Positions 57,597 through 64,000 of a stretch of DNA of 64,000 bases are shown in pieces; the first letter of the stretch is position 1; each line of letters opens with the position of its first letter. The stretch spans positions 1 to 64,000 of the forward strand of contig NZ_CANKWH010000017.1 of the NCBI RefSeq assembly GCF_947487305.1. Reading direction: 5' to 3'. A model generated the notes under the pieces. It searched no databases. It saw nothing but the letters and a program-made list of their open reading frames with translations, and was not told the origin of the DNA. Origin of the DNA: an uncultured Paracoccus sp. Lineage in GTDB: Bacteria; Pseudomonadota; Alphaproteobacteria; Rhodobacterales; Rhodobacteraceae. The position numbers and the translations under genes are program-made.

Positions 57597-58453
57597 TGCT
57601 GGGGCATTTCGCTCAGTCGGAAGCTGCGGGGATGGCGATAGTTCGGGTCGGCCTGGCCCTTCGGCCGGGTTGAGGGGTTGGCGCGATAGGCGAGTTCCTG
57701 CATCGCATCGCCGCAGCCATTGTCATTGCCGGACAGCTGCGCCACCGGCGTCGCCGGGTTGCTGCAGCCGGAATTGCCGGGCGGGCAGTTCAGGCGGACA
57801 TGGAAGTGATAATCGTGGTTCGGGGTCGGGCGCAGCTTCTGCAGCCAGGCACCGCGATTGCCATTGGCCTTGCACATCGCCACCTTGATCGCGGCGTCAA
57901 GGAAGATGCGATCGACGCGCGGGTCCATCGCCGCCGACTGGATCAGCGCGCCATGCGCCGGCGTCCAGTAGCGCGACAGGCCCAGCCCGTTCGGCGCTAC
58001 GACAGAGACCGAGGAAATGCTTTCCCGTTGCGACGGCGAGAGGTTCAGGCCCTGCGGCATCAGCATCCAGATATCGGCATCGAGGCCCATCTGGTGGCTG
58101 GCATGGCCGCTGATCATCGGGCCACCGCGGGGCTGGCTCATGTCGCCGATATAGAGCCCGCGCCAGCCCATCTTCGTGGCCGCCTGCGACAGGCCGACGA
58201 GGAAATTCACCAGCTCGGGATGGCCCCAGTTGCGGTTGCGCGACAGGCGCATGGCCTGCCAGGTCGGCCCGCTTTCGGGCAGCGCCATGCCGCCGTTGAA
58301 GCAACCCTTGCTGTAGCTGCCGATCGCGACGGGCTGGCCGCCGGTCGGGCCACCGACGCGGCCAAAGACATCCTTTGCCAGTGGCGATTGCGCCGCGGCA
58401 GGCAGGGCCATGCCGATCAGAACGGCGGCCGTTGTCAGAATTCTGCGGATCAC
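57569..58453 (-). CDS. mepA: Penicillin-insensitive murein endopeptidase
   Basis: A 294-residue periplasmic peptidase of family M74 that cleaves D-Ala-DAP cross-links. The signal peptide ends ALPAAAQS. GGPMISGHASHQMGLDADIW supplies the metal ligands His and Asp, and HDYHFHVRLNCP the C-terminal His pair. The GTG start at 58453 overlaps the MFS gene stop (GTGA). Confidence 0.93.
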   Translation of the reverse strand: MIRRILTTAAVLIGMALPAAAQSPLAKDVFGRVGGPTGGQPVAIGSYSKGCFNGGMALPESGPTWQAMRLSRNRNWGHPELVNFLVGLSQAATKMGWRGLYIGDMSQPRGGPMISGHASHQMGLDADIWMLMPQGLNLSPSQRESISSVSVVAPNGLGLSRYWTPAHGALIQSAAMDPRVDRIFLDAAIKVAMCKANGNRGAWLQKLRPTPNHDYHFHVRLNCPPGNSGCSNPATPVAQLSGNDNGCGDAMQELAYRANPSTRPKGQADPNYRHPRSFRLSEMPQQCQRIGTAR

Positions 58454-59808
58454 TGCTGTGCCTCTCCCTCTGCTTTGACCCAATGTAGCAGGACCAGCGA
58501 CAGAAGGAACATCACGATCAGCGGAGAGATGCCGATGCGCTGATTACCCGAGATCTCGGTGACCACGGCGACCAGGAACGGCGCGAGGAAGGCGGTCGCC
58601 TTGCCCGAGAGCGCGAAGAGACCGAAGGCCTCGGTGGCCTTTTCCGGGGTGGTGTGGCGCACCATCATCGTGCGGCTGGCCGATTGCAGCACGCCGCCCG
58701 CGCCGCCGATGACCACGCCGCAGGCAAAGAAGATGGCATCGGGCAGGCGCGATCCCTCGGCCAGCGGAATCCCGAAAAGCGTGGTCCGGTCCATGCCGAC
58801 GATGACCACGCAAACGGCGATCAGCGCGAAGGTGCAGGCAATGATGACGGGCTTCGGGCCATAGGCCTTGTCGGCCCGTCCGCCCAGCTGCGAGATCACC
58901 GTTGCCGCCAGTGCCGAGACCACGCCGAAGACGCCCGACAGGAAGACCGGCCAGCCCAGCACCGTCCCGGCATAGATGCCGCCAAAGGCATAGATGGCGT
59001 TCAGCGCATCGCGCGAGAACATCGACGAGATCAGCCAAGCGGTCAGCGATTGCCGCTGGCCGAGGCTTTTGATGAGCCGCCACAGATCCGCCAGCGTCTG
59101 GCCCATGCTGAAGGACTGGCGGGGCAGGCGCGGTTCCTTCACCCAGAGAAAGAACGGGATCATGAAGACCACATACCAGATGGCGGTGAAGGGCCCGGCA
59201 AAGCGCGTGCCCTCGCGCAGCTCGGGGTCAAGCCCGAAGAGCGGCGGAATGCCGATCAGCGTATGGCCGGTGCGCGGGTTCTCGGCGAAGAACAAGAGCA
59301 TGATGACCAGCGCCACCAGCCCGCCGGCATAGCCGAAGGCATAGCCGCTGCCCGAGATGCGGCCGATCTCGTCCTTCGGCGCCAATGCCGGCAGAAGCGC
59401 ATTGGTGAAGATGGTGGTAAATTCCATGCCGATCATGCCGAGGCCGAACCAGATCAGCGCCATCACCAGATCGGGCTGCACCGGCATCAGATACCACAGA
59501 CCAAACGAACCGATGATGTAGAAGGCGGAGAAGATCCAGATCCACAGCATCCGCCGCCCGGTCGTGTCCGCGACCGCGCCGAGGATCGGCGCCATCACCG
59601 CGATGAACACCCCCGAGATCGACAGGCCCATGCCCCAGAGCGCCTGCGCCTCGGCCCCGGCGATGGTCGCGCTTTCGCCCATGGCGATGTAATGGGTCTT
59701 GGCGATCTCGCCGAAATAGATCGAGAAGATGAAGGTCAGAAGCAGCGTCGAAAAGGGCTGGCTGGCCCAGTCAAAGAACCACCAACCCCAGATGCGCTTG
59801 CGGTTCAT
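58450..59808 (-). CDS. UMF1/Atg22-type MFS transporter
   Basis: A 452-residue transporter with about twelve helices. WGWWFFDWASQPFSTLLLTF at the N-terminus and DTTGRRMLWIWIFSAFYI after TM2 are typical of the UMF1 family. SGSGYAFGYAGGLVAL is another signature. The substrate is unknown. It leads the MFS-mepA-phytase-like run of overlapping genes. Confidence 0.88.
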   Translation of the reverse strand: MNRKRIWGWWFFDWASQPFSTLLLTFIFSIYFGEIAKTHYIAMGESATIAGAEAQALWGMGLSISGVFIAVMAPILGAVADTTGRRMLWIWIFSAFYIIGSFGLWYLMPVQPDLVMALIWFGLGMIGMEFTTIFTNALLPALAPKDEIGRISGSGYAFGYAGGLVALVIMLLFFAENPRTGHTLIGIPPLFGLDPELREGTRFAGPFTAIWYVVFMIPFFLWVKEPRLPRQSFSMGQTLADLWRLIKSLGQRQSLTAWLISSMFSRDALNAIYAFGGIYAGTVLGWPVFLSGVFGVVSALAATVISQLGGRADKAYGPKPVIIACTFALIAVCVVIVGMDRTTLFGIPLAEGSRLPDAIFFACGVVIGGAGGVLQSASRTMMVRHTTPEKATEAFGLFALSGKATAFLAPFLVAVVTEISGNQRIGISPLIVMFLLSLVLLHWVKAEGEAQQ

Positions 59809-59915
59809 GATGGCCCTTCTTCTCTGCCGTTCCGCGTCACCGAACTATCCGGGGGGCCGGGGGCTAGGTCCTGGCCACTCTTTCGCTTCGGCGCCGCCAT
59901 AAGGCCGAATGCCGG

Positions 59916-60500
59916 TCAGGCTGGCAAGATGTCTTTCGCCACATCCTTTACGTCACCCCTGACGTCAGGCGGCAGGACCGGGGGCCAGGGGCGCAGCGCG
60001 TCGGCGGCGATCCAGGCCGTGACCCAATCGGGCAGGGCCGGGCTTTCAGGGTTGGCGCCGGTCGCGGCCAAGAGCTCGGCGGGCGGGACGATGCCCTTGG
60101 CGCCGGTGATGGCCGAGCGGATCAGGATGTGGTTGCAGCATTCGCCCTTCCGCCACATCGACTGTTCCATATAGATGAAACGCTGATCCCATCCGATGGC
60201 GCGGCTGACCATGGTGAAACGCTGAAACGCCTTGATCCGGCGGCGGTAGCGCACGGAATTGCCGGCGACCGTGATGCCCCAGCCGCGCTTTTTCAGCGTG
60301 CCGATCAGCCCGGTGCGCGAGGCGAGCGGGATGCGGCCCAGATCGTAAAGCGTCAGCGTGCGGCCATTGTTCAGCTCGATCCAGGGGTCGAGATCCCAGG
60401 GCCAGCACATATGGGTCGAGACATGGGTGCCGGTGAAGTCGAGCGGCGGGGCCTTGCGGAACTTGACCATTTCCTTGACGAAGCGAATGAGGGGATACAT
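59916..60500 (-). CDS. Acyl-CoA thioesterase-like (4HBT/THEM6-type) protein
   Basis: A 194-residue hotdog-fold protein. The start M-Y-P-L-I-R-F-V-K-E with WPWDLDPWIELNNGRTLTLYDLGR (about 33-56) is the THEM6-like thioesterase signature, and RRRIKAFQRFTMVSRAIGWDQRFIYMEQSMW follows. A hydrolytic role on long-chain acyl thioesters is inferred. ATG at 60500 is chosen; upstream extensions lack homology. Confidence 0.83.
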   Translation of the reverse strand: MYPLIRFVKEMVKFRKAPPLDFTGTHVSTHMCWPWDLDPWIELNNGRTLTLYDLGRIPLASRTGLIGTLKKRGWGITVAGNSVRYRRRIKAFQRFTMVSRAIGWDQRFIYMEQSMWRKGECCNHILIRSAITGAKGIVPPAELLAATGANPESPALPDWVTAWIAADALRPWPPVLPPDVRGDVKDVAKDILPA

Positions 60501-60674
60501 TGACCGGCCCTTTCCTGTCTCTCTGCGCCCTGACCTGACGCTGCCTGACGCGAAGGTCAATCGCGACCCTGCGGCAATCGGCCCCCTTGTGCCATGCCCG
60601 GCTTGCACGGCGGGCGCGGCGCGGCCATACAGGGCCAAATTCGCGAATGACCGAGCAGGAAGGAACGACACGGG

Positions 60675-60968
60675 ATGACGACGCTGTATCAGGCGCTGAT
60701 GCTGATCCTCGATGTGATCTGGTTCATCATGATCGTCCATATCATCATGTCCTGGCTGATCAACTTCCAGGTCCTGAACCTGCGCCAGCCGCTGGTCGCG
60801 CAGCTTTGGGACGGGCTGAACCGCCTGCTCGAGCCGATCTATGGCCCGGTTCGCCGCATCCTGCCGAATACCGGCGCGCTGGATCTGGCGCCGCTGGTGG
60901 TCTTCATCATCATCATCATCCTGCGTCAGGCCCTGGCCAATAATGCGGGCCTGTTCCTCGGCTACTGA
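60675..60968 (+). CDS. YggT family membrane protein
   Basis: A 97-residue protein with two hydrophobic segments (about 5-28 and 70-88). IMSWLINFQVLNLRQPLV and LNRLLEPIYGPVRRILPNTGALDLAPLVVF are the YggT signature. The family has been linked to cell-envelope and osmotic functions. Its TGA overlaps the recQ ATG (TGATG). Confidence 0.9.
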   Translation: MTTLYQALMLILDVIWFIMIVHIIMSWLINFQVLNLRQPLVAQLWDGLNRLLEPIYGPVRRILPNTGALDLAPLVVFIIIIILRQALANNAGLFLGY

Positions 60969-63007
60969 TGCCCGCTGATCTGCTGAGACAGGTCTGGGGC
61001 TTCGACGATTTCCGCCCCGGACAGAGGGAAATCGTCGAAGCCGTCGCGGGCGGCCATGACGTGCTGGCGATCATGCCGACGGGCGGCGGCAAGTCGCTGT
61101 GCTTCCAGCTTCCGGCGCTGATGCGCGAGGGGGTGACGGTGGTCATCTCGCCGCTGATCGCCTTGATGCGCGATCAGGTGCGGGCGCTGCGCGAAGCCGG
61201 GGTGCCGGCCGGGGCGCTGACCAGCGGGAATACCGATGCCGAGACCGAGGAGGTCTTTGCCGCGCTGCGCGCGGGTGAGCTGAAGCTGCTCTACATGGCG
61301 CCCGAGCGGCTGGCCGGTGGCGGGACGTTGAACCTGCTCCGGCGCGCGGGTGTAAGGGCGATAGCTGTCGACGAGGCACATTGCGTCAGCCAATGGGGCC
61401 ATGACTTCCGCCCCGATTACCTGCGCATCGGTGATCTGAAGCGCGAGCTGGGTGTGCCGCTGGCCGCCTTTACCGCCACCGCCGATGCCGAGACGCGGGC
61501 CGAGATCGTCACCCGGCTGTTTGACGGCCGCGCGCCCGAGACCTTCCTGCGCGGGTTCGACCGGCCGAATATCCGGCTGGCCTTCCAGCCCAAGGACAGC
61601 CCGCGCCGGCAGATCCTCGATTTCGCCCGGGCAAGGCGCGGGCAATCCGGTATCATCTACTGCGCCAGCCGTGCGAAGACCGAGGCGCTGGCCGAGGCGC
61701 TGGAGCGCGAGGGCATGGCGGCGGTCGCCTATCACGGCGGGATGGAGGCGGATCTGCGCCGCAGCGTCGAGGCGCGCTTCCAGCAGGAGGACGGGCTGAT
61801 CGTATGCGCCACCATCGCCTTCGGCATGGGGATCGACAAGCCCGACATCCGCTGGGTCGCCCATGCCGACCTGTCGAAATCGATCGAGTCCTATTACCAG
61901 GAGATCGGCCGGGCGGGGCGGGATGGCGATCCGGCCGAGACGCTGACGCTGTACGGTCCCGACGACATCCGCTTTCGCCGGATGCAGATCGACGAGGGAC
62001 AGGCCGAGAATCCCCGGAAAGAGGCCGATCACGGGCGGCTGAACGCGCTGCTGGGTCTGGCCGAGGCGACCGGCTGCCGGCGGCGGCAGCTTCTGGGCTA
62101 TTTCGGCGAGAAATTGGCCGGGGATTGCGGCAATTGCGATATCTGCGCCGCGCCACCCAAGCTGTTCGACGCGACAAAGGCGGTGCAGAAGGCGCTGTCG
62201 GCGATGCTGCGCACCGGCGAGTGGTTCGGCGCCGGGCATCTGATCGATATCCTGACCGGAACGGCCACCGAGAAGGTGCAGGCGCGCGGCCATGACCAAT
62301 TGCCGACCTTCGGCGTGGGTGCCGAGTTCAACCGGGGGCAATGGCAGGCGATCTTCCGGCAGATGATGGGCCGCGACCTGTGCCGCCCGGACCCCGAGCG
62401 TCACGGCGCGTTGCATCTGACCGAAGCCGCCCATCCGGTGCTGAAGGGCGAGGTGCAGGTGACATTGCGCCACGACATGACCCTGCGCGCCAAGCCGGCG
62501 ACGGTGCTGCGTACGCAGGTTGCCGAAGAGGACGAGCCGCTGCTGTCGGCGCTCAAGGCCAAGCGGCGGGCGCTGGCCGAGGCCGCGCGGGTGCCGGCCT
62601 ATGTCATCTTCCCCGACCGCACGCTGATCGAGATGGCCGAGCGGCGACCGCAAACGCTGGACGAGATGGCGCAGGTGAGCGGGGTGGGGGCGAAGAAGCT
62701 GGAGAGCTTTGGCCGCGAATTCCTGTCCGTCATCGCCGGCGCCGTGCCCGAAATGCACCCGGCGCGGATGAAGCTGGCCGGACGGCCCGAGGGCGCGCTG
62801 TTCGACCGTCTGGTCGAGGCGCAGGCTCTGCTGTCGCGCGGTGAGGACGGCACCGGCAAGCCCTTGTCCTGCACCAGCCGCACGCTGAAGCTGGTGGCGG
62901 AGCTGCGACCGCGGACATTGGACGAGTTGGCCCGGGTCTCGGGGATGGGTGAGCAGAAGGCCGAACGCTTTGGCGCGGCCTTTCTGGACGCGATCGCGGC
63001 GGGTTAG
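60968..63007 (+). CDS. recQ: ATP-dependent DNA helicase RecQ
   Basis: A 679-residue RecQ helicase. Walker A is MPTGGGKSLCFQLP (36-49), motif II AVDEAHCVSQWGHDFRPDY, and the motif VI region YYQEIGRAGRDGDPAETL. A zinc-type cluster follows (GDCGNCDICAA), then the winged helix and two HRDC-like domains (about 525-600 and 605-679). A second HRDC is a bacterial RecQ variant. It is co-translated with yggT. Confidence 0.95.
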   Translation: MPADLLRQVWGFDDFRPGQREIVEAVAGGHDVLAIMPTGGGKSLCFQLPALMREGVTVVISPLIALMRDQVRALREAGVPAGALTSGNTDAETEEVFAALRAGELKLLYMAPERLAGGGTLNLLRRAGVRAIAVDEAHCVSQWGHDFRPDYLRIGDLKRELGVPLAAFTATADAETRAEIVTRLFDGRAPETFLRGFDRPNIRLAFQPKDSPRRQILDFARARRGQSGIIYCASRAKTEALAEALEREGMAAVAYHGGMEADLRRSVEARFQQEDGLIVCATIAFGMGIDKPDIRWVAHADLSKSIESYYQEIGRAGRDGDPAETLTLYGPDDIRFRRMQIDEGQAENPRKEADHGRLNALLGLAEATGCRRRQLLGYFGEKLAGDCGNCDICAAPPKLFDATKAVQKALSAMLRTGEWFGAGHLIDILTGTATEKVQARGHDQLPTFGVGAEFNRGQWQAIFRQMMGRDLCRPDPERHGALHLTEAAHPVLKGEVQVTLRHDMTLRAKPATVLRTQVAEEDEPLLSALKAKRRALAEAARVPAYVIFPDRTLIEMAERRPQTLDEMAQVSGVGAKKLESFGREFLSVIAGAVPEMHPARMKLAGRPEGALFDRLVEAQALLSRGEDGTGKPLSCTSRTLKLVAELRPRTLDELARVSGMGEQKAERFGAAFLDAIAAG

Positions 63008-63429
63008 ACGATTTCGCGGCTGAAGGAAGCTTCAGGCAGGATCATGTCGGCGATGGTGTAATCGCGCAGCGTATCCAGAAAGGCGCGCAGCGCCTTCTGC
63101 AGCGGGCTGATCAGCCGACAATCCTTGGTGATCACGCATTGATTGCCGCTGCGCATGCATTCGACCAGATGCAAATCCGGCTCGACATGCAGGATCACGT
63201 CCGAGATGCGGATCTGGTCGGCTGGTCGGCCCAGCCTGAGCCCGCCCGAACGCCCGCGTTGCGCGGTCAGGAACTGGCCGCGGGTCAGCGTGTTCACCAC
63301 CTTCATCACCGTGCCGCGCGGCTGGTTGTAGACGGTGACGATCTCGTCGATGGTGATCAGCCGGTCGCCATGCGACGCGGCAAAGATCAGCACCCGCAGG
63401 GCGACGTCGCAGCTCTCTGTCAGGCGCAT
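63004..63429 (-). CDS. nsrR: Rrf2-family nitric-oxide-sensing repressor NsrR
   Basis: A 141-residue Fe-S regulator. The winged helix (YNQPRGTVMKVVNTLTRGQFL, then QRGRSGGLRLGRPA) precedes the cluster ligands C91, C98 and C104 (ECMRSGNQCVITKDC), the NsrR spacing. It senses NO, and the divergent flavohaemoglobin gene is a classic target. Its stop overlaps the recQ end by 4 bases, convergently. Confidence 0.92.
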   Translation of the reverse strand: MRLTESCDVALRVLIFAASHGDRLITIDEIVTVYNQPRGTVMKVVNTLTRGQFLTAQRGRSGGLRLGRPADQIRISDVILHVEPDLHLVECMRSGNQCVITKDCRLISPLQKALRAFLDTLRDYTIADMILPEASFSREIV

Positions 63430-63523
63430 CTTGGTCTTCCGTCATGGGCAGTCATCACTGTTCAGCCCTAACCGAAACCGGCCCGATTTGACAGCTATCC
63501 GCTTGGTCATGTCGGCAGGTATC

Positions 63524-63538
63524 TTGCACATGCTGCAA
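63524..63538. promoter_or_regulatory. Candidate regulator dyad between nsrR and hmp
   Basis: TTGCA-CATGC-TGCAA is a perfect dyad with 5-bp arms in the 197-bp nsrR-hmp gap. It resembles the size of CRP/FNR-class or Rrf2-class sites, but is not a canonical FNR box. Confidence 0.35.
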
Positions 63539-63576
63539 AAAAGTCCCGGCCGGGGCTTTCGGTCGGCACAGAATAG

Positions 63577-63597
63577 AAATACATAAAATGAATCTTA
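63577..63597. promoter_or_regulatory. Candidate NsrR-binding site
   Basis: AAATACATAAAATGAATCTTA has an imperfect dyad (ATACAT-AAA-ATGAAT), AT-rich in a GC-rich context, 30 bp before the hmp ATG. It resembles the NsrR consensus half-sites. Confidence 0.45.
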
Positions 63598-63626
63598 TTC
63601 GAATCAACCACAGCGCGAGCATTGCC

Positions 63627-64000
63627 ATGTCCGAACCCCTCTCTCCCGAAGTGCTGGATCTGATCGAGGCCACTGCGCCCGCCGTGGCCGGCCATATCGA
63701 TGATATCGTTGCCGGACTTTATCGCCGCCTTCTGGCCGATCCCGAGATCCAGAGCCTGTTCAACATGACCCATCAGGGCGGCACCTCGCCCCAGCACAAG
63801 GCCCTGGCGACGGCGCTGGTCGCCTATGCCACCCATATCCGCAACCCTGCGGTGCTGGGCGGCGGGATCGAGCGGATCGCCCAGAAACATGCCGGATTGC
63901 AGATCCTGCCCGAACATTATCCCCATGTCGGCGCCGCGCTGATCGGCGCGGTCGCCGATGTGCTGGGCGATTCGGTGACGCCCGAAATCGTCGCCGCCTG
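63627..64000 (+). CDS. hmp: Flavohaemoglobin (NO dioxygenase), N-terminal part
   Basis: The window cuts the gene after about 124 residues. The globin domain is clear: DDIVAGLYRRLLADPEIQSLF, HQGGTSPQHKALATALVAYATHI and QKHAGLQILPEHYPHVGAAL with the proximal His. Full-length Hmp would add FAD and NAD(P)H domains and convert NO plus O2 to nitrate. It is divergent from nsrR, the usual NO-detoxification pair. A truncated single-domain globin cannot be excluded until the rest is seen. Confidence 0.85.
   Translation, partial: MSEPLSPEVLDLIEATAPAVAGHIDDIVAGLYRRLLADPEIQSLFNMTHQGGTSPQHKALATALVAYATHIRNPAVLGGGIERIAQKHAGLQILPEHYPHVGAALIGAVADVLGDSVTPEIVAA

Overview
The window looks like chromosomal DNA of a Rhodobacterales alphaproteobacterium, most likely Paracoccus or a close relative. 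The reasons are the high GC content, dense operons joined by ATGA or TGATG stop/start overlaps, the leuS-lptE-holA order, the ybbN-like/LON/Trm112-like operon, a rhizobial-type glycerol ABC transporter (glpS/T/P/Q/V), a membrane-bound ferritin MbfA, and Rhodobacterales-type intergenic repeats. The genus call is inference. I saw no rRNA, tRNA, CRISPR array, insertion sequence or prophage.

Layout. 1-3750: a MarR regulator divergent from a DMT exporter, a LOG-family protein divergent from dapD, and a YaiI-like protein. 3837-4790: an AT-richer islet with an HNH-like gene and a palindrome-rich intergenic element. 4793-8256 (minus): mbfA, nitroreductase, AEC transporter and a crotonase. 8313-9670 (minus): ccdAB next to a TusA-like/DUF2478 pair. 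9801-16390: a surface-glycan locus in which a fucosyltransferase-like/TPR protein and a SASA-type esterase (plus) converge on a histidine kinase, response regulator and GT61 transferase (minus). 16416-22870 (minus): rhomboid, Trm112-like, LON-domain and thioredoxin-like genes, then a four-gene cassette around a Tat-exported FAD oxidase, then xthA. 23004-25317 (plus): an MFS transporter and a glutathionyl-hydroquinone reductase.

25605-30552: an OmpR-type regulator, ribA with an L,D-transpeptidase, a YggS protein, a porin and a DUF3576 lipoprotein. 30667-37205 (plus): leuS-lptE-holA, a flavoprotein carrying an embedded dispersed repeat, and a cyclase/carboxymuconolactone-decarboxylase pair. 37209-38461: a GST and a lytic transglycosylase-like lipoprotein. 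38534-48947: the complete glycerol regulon, with glpR divergent from glpD-S-T-P-Q-orf-DUF2160-V-K; it imports glycerol, phosphorylates it (GlpK) and oxidises glycerol-3-phosphate (GlpD). 48954-51870 (minus): a molybdate operon with a one-domain ModE-type regulator. 51973-54418: thiolase, HxlR regulator and flavin/PNPOx-like protein. 54571-55686: an AT-richer orphan gene, possibly of the uracil-DNA-glycosylase fold. 55737-55945: a probable small transcript. 55968-60500 (minus): a queuosine-precursor transporter, phytase-like esterase, mepA, UMF1-type MFS and thioesterase. 60675-64000: YggT, recQ, then nsrR divergent from a flavohaemoglobin gene cut by the window end.

The least explained parts are the FAD-oxidase cassette, the two-component-linked glycan locus, the asymmetric GlpS/GlpT ATPase pair, the repeat read in frame inside the flavoprotein gene, and the small transcript near 55.8 kb.
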